Of a stretch of 14,682 nucleotides of DNA, positions 1 through 7,091 are shown one piece after another; positions within the stretch are counted from its first letter, which is position 1; each line of letters begins with the position of its first letter. The notes under the pieces were generated by a model. That model was not told the DNA's origin and ran no database searches. It saw only the letters and a list, made by a program, of their open reading frames with translations. The position numbers and the translations under genes are program-made. Origin of the DNA: Methanobrevibacter sp. (GTDB lineage: Archaea; Methanobacteriota; Methanobacteria; Methanobacteriales; Methanobacteriaceae); NCBI GenBank assembly GCA_009784145.1, contig WRCI01000021.1:1-14682 (forward strand), written 5' to 3'.

Positions 1-2025
1 CTGGGAGTTATTAGAATTGATGGAACCATTAGAAAAAATGCAGGAGCATCCATTGGTGAAGAAATTAAAGTAAGAAAAGCTGAGGTTAAAGAAGCTAAAA
101 AAGTTGTTTTAGCACCTGTTGAGCATCAAATAAGCATTAGAGGTGATCTTCGTGGAGCTTTTGCAAACCAAGTAATGAGTAAAGGAGACATTGTTGTTTT
201 AGGTTCTGGTAGTCGTCGGCCACCTATACCACAACCTGGTATTGGTGGAGGACTCATTGATGATGTGATACGAGGCATGATGAATGTTGCTCCACTTGGT
301 GAAATAAAATTAGCCGTTGTTTCTACTAATCCTCCAGGAATTGTTAGAATTGGTCCAAATACACAAGTAGAAGTTCAAGCAGCACCTGTAGACCTTTCAA
401 AAATTGAAGGGGTTAAAAATGTAATAGATGTTAGCTATGAAGACATTGGTGGATTAAAAGAAGAAGTTAAAAAAGTAAGAGAAATGATTGAAATTCCTCT
501 TAAAAGACCAGAACTATTTGAAAGGTTAGGCATCGCACCTCCAAAAGGAGTTTTAATGCATGGCCCTCCAGGTACTGGTAAAACTTTACTAGCTAAAGCA
601 GTAGCTAGTGAAAGTGATGCTCATTTCATTTTAATTAATGGACCTGAAATTATGAGTAAATATGTTGGAGGTTCAGAAGAAAACCTTCGAGAATTTTTTG
701 AAGAAGCTGAAGAAAATTCACCATCTATCATATTTATAGATGAAATAGATGCAATTGCACCAAAAAGAGAAGAAACTCAAGGTGAAGTTGAAAGAAGAAC
801 TGTGGCTCAGTTACTTACTCTTATGGATGGGCTTAAATCAAGAGGGCAAGTTGTAGTTATTGGAGCAACCAATAGACCAGATTCACTTGATCCTGCTCTT
901 CGTAGACCTGGAAGATTTGACAGAGAAATTGAAATCGGAGTTCCTGATAGTGAGGAGAGGAAAGAAGTAATGGAAATCCACACACGTGGAATGCCATTAG
1001 ATGATGATGTGGACTTAAATGAAATAGCTGATACAACACATGGATTTGTAGGGGCGGACCTTGAATCATTGTGTAAAGAAGCAGCTATGAGAGTGGTAAG
1101 AAGAGTTCTCCCAGATATAAAAGGTGATGAAGAAATACCACAAGAAACATTGAAAAAAATCATTGTAACTAAAGATGACTTTAAAAAAGCACTTAAAGAA
1201 ATTCAACCATCTGCTCTTAGAGAAGTATTAGTGCAAGTTCCAGATGTTAAATGGGATGATATTGGAGGTCTTGATAATGCAAAACAAGAGTTACAAGAAG
1301 CTATTGAATGGCCATTAAAATATCCAGAAAATTTTGAGAAATTCGGAGTTAAACCACCAAAAGGGACACTATTATTTGGATCTCCAGGTACTGGTAAAAC
1401 TTTACTAGCTAAAGCAGTAGCTAATGAAAGTGAAGCTAACTTCATAGCAGTAAAAGGTCCAGAACTATTATCCAAATGGGTTGGAGAATCTGAAAAAGGT
1501 GTAAGAGAAGTGTTTAGAAAAGCTAGACAAACTGCACCTACCGTTATCTTTTTTGATGAAATTGACTCAATAGCTAGTGTGAGGGGAGATGGTAGTGGAG
1601 ATTCTGGTGTAACTCAAAGAGTAGTTAACCAACTGCTTACTGAAATCGATGGTATGGAAGAATTACAAGATGTAGCTGTTATTGCAGCAACAAACCGACC
1701 AGATATTATTGATCCAGGACTTATGAGACCTGGAAGATTTGATAGACATATTAAAGTAGATAATCCATCTAAAGAAGGGCGTCTTGCAATTTTGGAAGTG
1801 CATACTAAAAACATGCCACTTTCCAATGATGTGAATATTGAAAAATTAGCTAATGAAACTGATGGTTATGTTGGTGCTGATATTGAGGCAGTGTGTCGTG
1901 AAGCTGCAATGTTAACATTAAGAGACAATATTGAAGCTGAAGAAGTAACTATGAAATACTTTAACAAAGCTATGGAAAAGGTCAAACCAGTTTCAGATGA
2001 CGGAGATATGGTTCAATATCTCTAG
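1..2025 (+). CDS. cdc48: CDC48/VAT-type AAA+ ATPase, 5' partial
   Basis: The open frame runs from base 1, so the true start lies upstream; 674 residues are visible, about 55-60 short of the usual archaeal length. The first ~65 residues match the end of the N-terminal double-psi barrel ([18 protein letters not shown]). Two AAA+ modules follow: D1 with Walker A GPPGTGKT (188-195), Walker B IIFIDEID (243-250) and the RRPGRFDRE second region of homology; D2 with Walker A GSPGTGKT (460-467), Walker B VIFFDEID (515-522) and MRPGRFDRH. Family role: a cytoplasmic hexameric unfoldase that threads proteins through its pore and may feed the 20S proteasome. The protein ends in VQYL, with the penultimate Tyr of a proteasome-docking HbYX tail but Gln where a hydrophobic residue is usual. 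D2 carries GSPGTGKT instead of GPPGTGKT, not expected to abolish ATP binding. Identification is very secure; the gene symbol is a family name. Confidence 0.97.
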   Translation: MGVIRIDGTIRKNAGASIGEEIKVRKAEVKEAKKVVLAPVEHQISIRGDLRGAFANQVMSKGDIVVLGSGSRRPPIPQPGIGGGLIDDVIRGMMNVAPLGEIKLAVVSTNPPGIVRIGPNTQVEVQAAPVDLSKIEGVKNVIDVSYEDIGGLKEEVKKVREMIEIPLKRPELFERLGIAPPKGVLMHGPPGTGKTLLAKAVASESDAHFILINGPEIMSKYVGGSEENLREFFEEAEENSPSIIFIDEIDAIAPKREETQGEVERRTVAQLLTLMDGLKSRGQVVVIGATNRPDSLDPALRRPGRFDREIEIGVPDSEERKEVMEIHTRGMPLDDDVDLNEIADTTHGFVGADLESLCKEAAMRVVRRVLPDIKGDEEIPQETLKKIIVTKDDFKKALKEIQPSALREVLVQVPDVKWDDIGGLDNAKQELQEAIEWPLKYPENFEKFGVKPPKGTLLFGSPGTGKTLLAKAVANESEANFIAVKGPELLSKWVGESEKGVREVFRKARQTAPTVIFFDEIDSIASVRGDGSGDSGVTQRVVNQLLTEIDGMEELQDVAVIAATNRPDIIDPGLMRPGRFDRHIKVDNPSKEGRLAILEVHTKNMPLSNDVNIEKLANETDGYVGADIEAVCREAAMLTLRDNIEAEEVTMKYFNKAMEKVKPVSDDGDMVQYL

Positions 2026-2077
2026 ATAATAAATATATGTTCAAAAATGTTCAAAACAAATTCAAATGACGGAGATA
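1981..2077 (+). repeat. Decayed tandem copy of the cdc48 3' end
   Basis: Bases 1981-2008 at the end of the ATPase gene and 2050-2077 just past its stop agree at 23 of 28 positions without gaps, exactly 69 bases (23 codons) apart. The reading frame is the same, so the downstream copy reads SNDGDRFY then TAG at 2086-2088, against [10 protein letters not shown] then TAG in the gene. This looks like a partial duplication of the C-terminal codons that was left outside the gene, or an older C-terminus cut off by a new stop. Confidence 0.55.
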
Positions 2078-2103
2078 GGTTTTACTAGCTCAAATGTAAA
2101 AAA

Positions 2104-2256
2104 ACAATTGTTGTTGTAATTGTCTGATTTGCTGTATTCATACTTTATCATCAAACTTCACTGAATCAGAGAGTATTACCCATCTCCTGATGAAACTAAT
2201 ACAAACACTACAAGTTAAAAAGTGAGAATCTGTTTCAATAGATTCTCATTTTTTTT
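2104..2256 (+). ncRNA. Candidate structured RNA or structured 3' UTR
   Basis: This stretch is about 30% G+C, while the DNA after 2260 is near 10%. Four stem-loops can be drawn in order: ACAATT (2104-2109) with AATTGT (2118-2123); TCTGATT (2123-2129) with AATCAGA (2164-2170), long loop, sharing one base with the first; GTATTA (2173-2178) with TAATAC (2197-2202), enclosing CATC-TCCT-GATG (2181-2192); and the terminal 9-bp hairpin at 2223-2248 followed by eight T. It follows the ATPase gene on the same strand, so it may be its 3' UTR or a separate small RNA. No known RNA family was recognised; it is not a tRNA and lacks properly ordered C/D boxes. The stems are inspection-level evidence only. 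Confidence 0.3.
2223..2256 (+). terminator. Hairpin plus T-tract terminator
   Basis: A perfect 9-bp stem, TGAGAATCT (2223-2231) with AGATTCTCA (2240-2248), has an 8-base loop and is followed at once by eight T (2249-2256). This is the best terminator-shaped signal in the window. Archaeal termination relies mainly on the T-tract, so the stem may also protect the RNA 3' end. Confidence 0.7.
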
Positions 2257-2508
2257 ATTAATTTATAGTAATACTTTTATTAATTTTTATATTAATATTT
2301 GAAATAAATATACTATAATATACATATTATTAAAATAAATACAAGATTACTAAATATAATATGATTGTTAAATAAATACAATTATTAGAATATAATATAC
2401 AACTATAAAATTATACAATTATAAAATATATAACTAATAGAATAAGATTACTTTAATAAAATAAAGAATTATGGGTTGATTAAATTAAGTATACTTTACA
2501 ATCAAATA
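2257..2508. other. AT-rich gap upstream of the PAP2 gene
   Basis: About 90% A+T with no gene. TATA-like runs (TATAAAA at 2404-2410 and another near 2420-2430) are the plausible promoter candidates for the phosphatase gene, but the base composition makes such matches cheap. No clear Shine-Dalgarno sequence precedes the start at 2509, which suggests a leaderless or weakly initiated message. Confidence 0.3.
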
Positions 2509-3066
2509 ATGGAAATAAACGTGATATTATTTTATTTCATAAATCACAATTTACAAAATAGCTTTTTTGATTTTATAATGCCTATTATCACAGGTTTAGG
2601 AGCTTTACAAACAACATTAGCTATTTGTTTTCTTGTGTTAGTTTATGGAATAGTTAAAAAAAACAAGAATATTATCCATCTAAGTATCATAGGATTAATT
2701 GCTCTTGCATTTACAGATAGTGTGATTTCTATTATAAAAATTATAGTAGCTGAACCTAGACCTTTTATAGCTTTAGATTCAGTTCATCTTTTAGTAACTG
2801 AAAATGACCCATATTCATTTCCTTCAGGACACACTGGAAATATATTCACTTTTGCAATTGCAGTTGGTCTTAATTGGTCACTAAACATTAAGGATAAATC
2901 TATTAAGTTGGCTTGGTTATTAATTCCCATAGCAATTATTGTTGGATTTTCAAGAATATATGTTGGAGTCCATTATCCATTTGATGTTTTAGTTGGACTT
3001 ATAATTGGAATAATTGGTGGAATAATAGCTACTAAAATAGTGAATGAACATTTTAAAAATATATAA
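2509..3066 (+). CDS. PAP2-family membrane phosphatase
   Basis: A 185-residue, very hydrophobic protein with five to six likely membrane segments. It carries the three PAP2 signature motifs: K77-x6-R84-P85, PSGH at 105-108, and S148-R149-x5-H155-x3-D159; H108 and H155 are the expected catalytic histidines. The family removes phosphate from lipid phosphates or pyrophosphates at the membrane, for example recycling polyprenyl pyrophosphate carriers or dephosphorylating phospholipid precursors; the substrate cannot be read from the sequence. I take ATG 2509 as start because MEINVILFYFINHNLQN begins the family-like first helix; an in-frame TTG at 2476 would add 11 residues with no better ribosome binding site. 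Transcribed alone, with about 480 bases before and 290 after it. Confidence 0.9.
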   Translation: MEINVILFYFINHNLQNSFFDFIMPIITGLGALQTTLAICFLVLVYGIVKKNKNIIHLSIIGLIALAFTDSVISIIKIIVAEPRPFIALDSVHLLVTENDPYSFPSGHTGNIFTFAIAVGLNWSLNIKDKSIKLAWLLIPIAIIVGFSRIYVGVHYPFDVLVGLIIGIIGGIIATKIVNEHFKNI

Positions 3067-3149
3067 TAATAAATAAAAGCAAAAATAGAATAAATTATAA
3101 AATAATATATTTTAATAATTTATAATTTAAATAATATATAAATACAAAA

Positions 3150-3275
3150 ATTATTATAAAAAATAATTATAAAATAATAAAAATTATTATTATAATTAAA
3201 TATATTATAAAAATATAAAATATTTAAAAAATTATTACATTGTAAAAATTATTATTATAAAAAATAATTATAAAA
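3150..3275. repeat. 25-bp direct repeat in AT-only spacer
   Basis: An identical 25-base A/T string occurs at 3150-3174 and 3251-3275, 101 bases apart, within a 290-base spacer between the PAP2 gene and the next gene. Each copy contains short inverted AATTATT/AATAATT segments. The low complexity means part of this could be chance, though exact 25-base identity is more than expected. Confidence 0.5.
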
Positions 3276-3356
3276 ATATAAAATAATTTAAAAAAATTAT
3301 AAAAAATATCAAAAAGAACTATTTAACATTAAAATATTATTAATAGAGGGAATAAA

Positions 3357-4202
3357 ATGGACGAACATATTATAGAAGCTATGGGAAAAGCTACAATTAT
3401 AATCCGAGATGGAAAAGTAATTGAAGTTGGAGATCCTAAAATTGAATACTGTCCTCTTTTTCATAAACATAGAGGAATTGAAAAATTAACTAAAGAAAAA
3501 ATAAAAGAAAATATGGAATTTAGAATACATGATTTTGGAATGTGTTCTCCTAATCGCCAAGTAAAAATGAAAGACTTTTTATCATTTGGAATTTCTGAAA
3601 CTCTATCAACTCTTCTTAAGGAAAATATAATTGACTGTGCAATTATGGTTTGTGAAGGTTGTGGAACTGTAATAGTAACTGATGGAGAAATGGCTCAAGG
3701 AATTGGAGGTCGTGTTTCAGGTTTAGCTAGAACTACAGTAATGCCTGAGGTAATAGAAAAAATAGGAAAAGAAAATGTTTTAAACCCAGAAATAGCTATA
3801 ATCGATCAAATTGCAGGAATTCAGTTATGTATAAATAAAGGATATAAAAATATTGCAGTAACAATTGTAGATTCAGAAGATGCATCATCAATTCGTGATG
3901 TAGAAAAAACATACAATGAAGAAAATGATAAGGATATAAACATTTATATTTTTGCTGTTCATAGTACTGGTGTTGATAAAAAAGAAGCAGAACAATTATT
4001 TAATTATTGTGATGTTGTAACTGCATGTGCATCTAAACCAATTAGAGATATCGGCGAGGAAATAGCTATTAAAAAAGTAGGAGAATCAATTCCAATCTAT
4101 GGAGTTACAGAAAAAGGAAAAGAATTCTTAGAATTAAGAGTTGAAAAAATAGGTGGAATGACAGCTAAAAAAGATCCAAAATTGCCAAGCCCATTAATAT
4201 GA
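3357..4202 (+). CDS. Methanogenesis marker protein 8 (DUF2099)
   Basis: A 281-residue soluble protein that I recognise as the DUF2099 / methanogenesis marker 8 family, present across methanogens and without an established biochemical role. Conserved-looking cysteines stand out: C32 (YCPLF), C63 (GMCSPNR), C94, and C99-x2-C102 (CEGCG), then more in the YCDVVTACASKP segment; such clusters suggest metal or Fe-S binding, which is inference. Glycine-rich stretches (GIGGRVSGLA) point to a folded nucleotide- or cofactor-binding core but no standard motif is complete. The start is firm: GAGGG at 3346-3350 lies 6 bases before ATG 3357. The ThiC-family gene follows 180 bases later on the same strand; co-transcription is possible but not shown. 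Its family name reflects phylogenetic distribution, not proof of a function in methane formation. Confidence 0.75.
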   Translation: MDEHIIEAMGKATIIIRDGKVIEVGDPKIEYCPLFHKHRGIEKLTKEKIKENMEFRIHDFGMCSPNRQVKMKDFLSFGISETLSTLLKENIIDCAIMVCEGCGTVIVTDGEMAQGIGGRVSGLARTTVMPEVIEKIGKENVLNPEIAIIDQIAGIQLCINKGYKNIAVTIVDSEDASSIRDVEKTYNEENDKDINIYIFAVHSTGVDKKEAEQLFNYCDVVTACASKPIRDIGEEIAIKKVGESIPIYGVTEKGKEFLELRVEKIGGMTAKKDPKLPSPLI

Positions 4203-4254
4203 TTAGTTGAATAACTAAATCATGCATAAGAAGCTAAATAATACACAAAAAATA

Positions 4255-4306
4255 ATAGATAAAATTAAATAAAAATAGATAAAATTAAAGAATAATAAAA
4301 ATAGAT
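4255..4306. repeat. ATAGATAAAA short repeats upstream of thiC
   Basis: ATAGATAAAA recurs at 4255, 4275 and 4301; the first two units are exactly 20 bases apart. They lie in the 180-base gap between the marker 8 gene and the ThiC-family gene. Just upstream, GATTAGTT (4201-4208) can pair with AACTAAATC (4213-4221, one bulge), a small hairpin overlapping the stop codon of the preceding gene without a following T-tract. Confidence 0.5.
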
Positions 4307-4382
4307 AAAAATAATAATTATATTAAACATGTTCAAATAAATATTACTCAAATAAATATTTAATAAGTCACGAGGTATAAAA

Positions 4383-5657
4383 TTGACTCAAATGAAAGAA
4401 GCCAGAAAAGGCAATGCGACAGAAGAAGCTAAAATAGTAGCTAAATATGAAAATATTCCTATTCAAAAACTTATAAAATTAATAGCTAATGGTAAAGTTG
4501 TAATACCAAAAAATATCAATAGCAAGTCAAAACCTTGTGGTATTGGAGAAGGTTTAAAAACTAAAATCAATGCAAATATAGGATCTTCTTCTAAAATGGA
4601 AGACCTTTCACTTGAAGTGGAAAAAGCTAAAGTAGCTGTTGAATATGGTGCAGATGCAGTTATGGATTTAAGTACTGGAGAAAACTTAAATGAATTTCGA
4701 AAAGAAATAATATCTGTAATAGATGTTCCAATAGGAACTGTTCCAATCTATGAAGCAGCTGTATCTTGCCAAATGAAAGGTAACTCTATAATAGATATGA
4801 GTGAAGAAAGCATGTTTAAAGCTATTGAGAATCAAGCCAAAGAAGGCATTGATTTTATGACCTTACATTGTGGAATAAACAAAGACCTTGTAGAAAAATT
4901 ACAAAAAGCAAAAAGAACTATGGGGATTGTAAGTAGAGGTGGGACATTTTTAGCTAGTTGGATTCTCCATAACGACCTTGAAAATCCACTTTATTCAAAT
5001 TATGATTATATTTTAGAGTTAGCTTATGAATACGATATTACTCTTAGTTTAGGCGATGGTTTACGTCCAGGTTGTTTATTAGATGCAACAGATATTTCTC
5101 AAGTACAGGAACTTGTAAATCTTGGAACATTAGTAAAAAGAGCTCAAGATGCTTCAGTTCAAACAATGGTTGAAGGGCCAGGACATGTTCCAATGAACCA
5201 AATTGTTGCAAATATGCAAATTCAAAAAACACTTTGTTATGGTGCTCCTTTTTATGTGCTTGGACCTATAGTTACTGACCTTGCACCAGGTTATGACCAT
5301 ATTACTTCAGCTATTGGAGGAGCAATTGCAGCTCAAGCAGGAGCTAACTTTTTATGTTATGTTACACCAGCTGAACACTTATCCCTTCCAAATCTTGAAG
5401 ATGTGAAAGAAGGAGTTATAGCTTCTAAAATAGCTGCTCAAGCAGCTGATGTTGGAAAAAGTTTACCTTCTGCATGGGACAAAGAAATAGAAATGGCAAA
5501 TGCGAGAAAAGTTTTTGATTGGGAAAAACAATTTGACCTTGCATTTAATAGTGAAAAATGTAAAAAATACAGAGAAAGCTGTCCTGTTGAAGAAGAAGAC
5601 ATGTGTTCAATGTGTGGAGAATACTGTGCAATCAGAATAGCCAAAGAAGATTTTTAA
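4383..5657 (+). CDS. thiC: ThiC-family radical SAM enzyme
   Basis: A 424-residue protein of the ThiC family. ThiC turns aminoimidazole ribotide into the hydroxymethylpyrimidine phosphate of thiamine in a radical SAM reaction. Seen here: the family block MEGPGHVPMNQI (from M262) and a C-terminal cluster-binding motif C408-S-M-C411-G-E-Y-C415, that is CX2CX3C. The proteobacterial enzyme has CX2CX4C; the shorter spacing is, from memory, common in anaerobe ThiC and in the paralogue BzaF, which makes 5-hydroxybenzimidazole from the same substrate. Methanogens use that base in their corrinoid, so a BzaF-like role is a real alternative. The start is TTG 4383, placed 6 bases after the Shine-Dalgarno GAGGT (4372-4376); ATG 4392 would be too far. 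No TPP riboswitch was seen. The family is certain, the exact product less so. Confidence 0.9.
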   Translation: MTQMKEARKGNATEEAKIVAKYENIPIQKLIKLIANGKVVIPKNINSKSKPCGIGEGLKTKINANIGSSSKMEDLSLEVEKAKVAVEYGADAVMDLSTGENLNEFRKEIISVIDVPIGTVPIYEAAVSCQMKGNSIIDMSEESMFKAIENQAKEGIDFMTLHCGINKDLVEKLQKAKRTMGIVSRGGTFLASWILHNDLENPLYSNYDYILELAYEYDITLSLGDGLRPGCLLDATDISQVQELVNLGTLVKRAQDASVQTMVEGPGHVPMNQIVANMQIQKTLCYGAPFYVLGPIVTDLAPGYDHITSAIGGAIAAQAGANFLCYVTPAEHLSLPNLEDVKEGVIASKIAAQAADVGKSLPSAWDKEIEMANARKVFDWEKQFDLAFNSEKCKKYRESCPVEEEDMCSMCGEYCAIRIAKEDF

Positions 5658-5729
5658 GAATATTTAATAAAGATTAACATATTTTTAAAAAACCATTCTA
5701 TTTCATTTAAAAAAAGAATTATTTCCATT

Positions 5730-5762
5730 TTGAAAAAAAATATTTCAATTTAATCCTTTTTT
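5730..5762 (+). terminator. Weak hairpin plus T-tract after thiC
   Basis: TTGAAA (5730-5735) pairs with TTTCAA (5743-5748), followed by TTTTTT at 5757-5762. It lies about 75 bases past the ThiC-family stop codon. The stem is short and all but one pair per arm is A-T, so only the T-tract may matter. Confidence 0.35.
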
Positions 5763-5782
5763 AAAACTACTTCTAGTTAGGT

Positions 5783-5790
5783 TATATAAA
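5783..5790 (+). promoter_or_regulatory. TATA box for the glutaredoxin-like gene
   Basis: TATATAAA stands in a locally less uniform context about 115 bases before the start codon at 5906. An archaeal start of transcription about 25 bases downstream would give a leader of roughly 90 bases. The same octamer occurs at 8883-8890 before the DNA ligase gene. Weak evidence in such AT-rich DNA. Confidence 0.4.
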
Positions 5791-5905
5791 TAGAAAAAAT
5801 TAATATAATATAAAAAACAATACAACTATTAATATTAAATATAATATTAATTGTTAAAGTATAGTATGAAAATATTTTAAAAAAATTAATAAAGGAAGTT
5901 AAAAA

Positions 5906-6184
5906 ATGGATTTAAAACATGAAGACGGTGAAAATAAGGGAAATGTAGTTTTATTCGCTCTAAGTACTTGTGGTTGGTGTAAAAAAGTAAGAATGTTACT
6001 TGAAGACCTTGAAGTCGAATATGATTATATCTATGTAGATTTAACTACTGGAGATGAAAGAGAAGAAGCTGTTAAAGCTCTTGAAAAATTCAACCCAGAC
6101 GTTTCATTCCCAACATTAATCATAAATGATTCAGATGTTATTATTGGATTTGAAAAAGAAAAAATCGAATCTAAATTAGGATAA
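5906..6184 (+). CDS. Glutaredoxin-like thiol-disulfide protein
   Basis: A 92-residue protein with a thioredoxin/glutaredoxin fold: beta strand VVLFALST, redox motif C22-G-W-C25, helix, a VEYDYIYVDL strand, and the cis-proline P69 in SFPTLII, ending in a short helix. CGWC differs from thioredoxin CGPC and glutaredoxin CPYC; the protein resembles small archaeal glutaredoxin-like or NrdH-like carriers. It would shuttle electrons to target disulfides in the cytoplasm. The ribosome binding site AAAGGAAG (5891-5898) sits correctly before ATG 5906. The next gene, 183 bases on, encodes a ferredoxin:thioredoxin reductase catalytic subunit, its obvious possible reductant, though partnership is inferred from proximity alone. 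Confidence 0.88.
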   Translation: MDLKHEDGENKGNVVLFALSTCGWCKKVRMLLEDLEVEYDYIYVDLTTGDEREEAVKALEKFNPDVSFPTLIINDSDVIIGFEKEKIESKLG

Positions 6185-6367
6185 ATGTTTAAAATAGGAT
6201 AAAAAAATAAATCCTATTATGCTAAAGTAATAGATAAAATATAGCTAAAATAATAACTAGATTAACTAAAATAACAGCTAATTAATAGATAAAATAATTA
6301 TTTTTTATAGTAATAAAATATATTGTTTCTCTGAAATAGCTAAATATTATTTTTTGAGGTGATTTTC

Positions 6368-6862
6368 ATGGGCGAAGCTTATGAAAAATTTAAAAAAGAA
6401 TCAGAAGAAACTGGATACAATGTTAGTCCAGATGTTGAATTTGTTGAGATGTTACTTGAAAATATTGATGTTAATATTGAAAGATATGGGTATGGGGCTT
6501 GTCCTTGTAGATTAGCATCTGGAGATAAAGAAAAAGATCTCGATTTAGTTTGTCCTTGTGATTACAGAGACGATGATTTAAATGATTATGGAGCATGTTT
6601 TTGTGCACTTTATGTTAATCAAAATGTTCTTGATGGAAAGCAAAAATTAAAATCAATACCAGATAGAAGATTAAAAGTGTTAAAAGCTAAATCTAAAAAT
6701 GTAGAAAAACAAGACAAAAGTACTGGAGGTCCTACAATACTTGATTTGGAATTCCCAATCTGGAGATGTAAAGTTTGTGGATACTTATGTAGTAGAGAAA
6801 AACCTCCTGGAAAATGTCCAATCTGTAAGGTAACTGCAGATAGATTTGAACAAATATTATAG
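6368..6862 (+). CDS. Ferredoxin:thioredoxin reductase catalytic chain with rubredoxin-like domain
   Basis: A 164-residue two-domain protein. Residues 1-105 match the catalytic (beta) chain of ferredoxin:thioredoxin reductase, with C45-P-C47, C62-P-C64 and C77-F-C79; this chain binds a 4Fe-4S cluster next to a redox disulfide and passes ferredoxin electrons to a thioredoxin-like partner. The spacing CPC-x14-CPC-x12-CFC differs from the plant CPC-x16-CPC-x8-CHC, and Phe replaces the His. After a charged linker, residues 130-160 form a rubredoxin-like knuckle pair C134-x2-C137-G...C150-P-I-C153, with an extra C141. The start is ATG 6368, 4 bases after GAGGTGAT (6356-6363); the upstream GTG at 6359 lies inside that Shine-Dalgarno and is rejected. 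No variable FTR subunit is nearby. Downstream is the glutaredoxin pair partner's strand-mate pseudogene, then the convergent adhesin gene. Confidence 0.9.
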   Translation: MGEAYEKFKKESEETGYNVSPDVEFVEMLLENIDVNIERYGYGACPCRLASGDKEKDLDLVCPCDYRDDDLNDYGACFCALYVNQNVLDGKQKLKSIPDRRLKVLKAKSKNVEKQDKSTGGPTILDLEFPIWRCKVCGYLCSREKPPGKCPICKVTADRFEQIL

Positions 6863-6904
6863 CTAATTTATTGGCTATAATTAATTATTTTTTAAAGGTA
6901 ATTA

Positions 6905-7063
6905 ATGAAACTAAGAGTACCGAATTAATATTACATTTATAAGCTCTTTTTAGTTATTTCATCCCTCATTTTTGGATTGTATAATGCTGTTACTGGTGCA
7001 AATCACTCAAAAACTAGCAAAAAGTATTATTATAAAATGAAAAAAATAAATAAAAAGAAATAA
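6905..7063 (+). pseudogene. Broken small secreted-protein-like frame
   Basis: A good Shine-Dalgarno, AAAGGT (6894-6899), stands 5 bases before ATG 6905, but the frame gives only MKLRVPN before TAA at 6926-6928. The same frame then stays open for 44 codons to TAA at 7061 and encodes a signal-peptide-like hydrophobic stretch (KLFLVISSLIFGLYNAVTGA) followed by a Lys/Tyr-rich tail ending MKKINKKK. Read through, it would be a 52-codon exported peptide typical in style of small surface proteins of this group. It lies between the FTR gene and the convergent adhesin gene. I infer a gene inactivated by one nonsense change; a chance open frame in AT-rich DNA cannot be ruled out. No family recognised. 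Confidence 0.4.
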
Positions 7064-7091
7064 TGAATAATAATCTAATATAGTTATTTGA

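Noticed and set aside
807..1826. Several minus-strand frames inside the ATPase gene
   Set aside because: They mirror the conserved AAA+ coding sequence and lack start signals.
2124..2193. C/D box small RNA, from CTGA and TGATGA motifs
   Set aside because: The motifs are in the wrong order on both strands, with no D box after the only C box.
2100..2225. Open frame of about 41 codons with a cysteine-rich beginning
   Set aside because: It has no usable start codon or Shine-Dalgarno, and its cysteines come from a TGT run that also forms a stem-loop.
2476..2508. TTG 2476 as start of the PAP2 gene
   Set aside because: It adds 11 residues with no ribosome binding site gain; the ATG at 2509 gives a family-like N-terminus.
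4203..4382. TPP riboswitch before the ThiC-family gene
   Set aside because: None of the conserved thi-box segments is present; the spacer is simple AT-rich repeat.
6905..7063. Recoding of the TAA to express the small secreted-like frame
   Set aside because: No known recoding of TAA in methanogens; pyrrolysine uses TAG and selenocysteine uses TGA.
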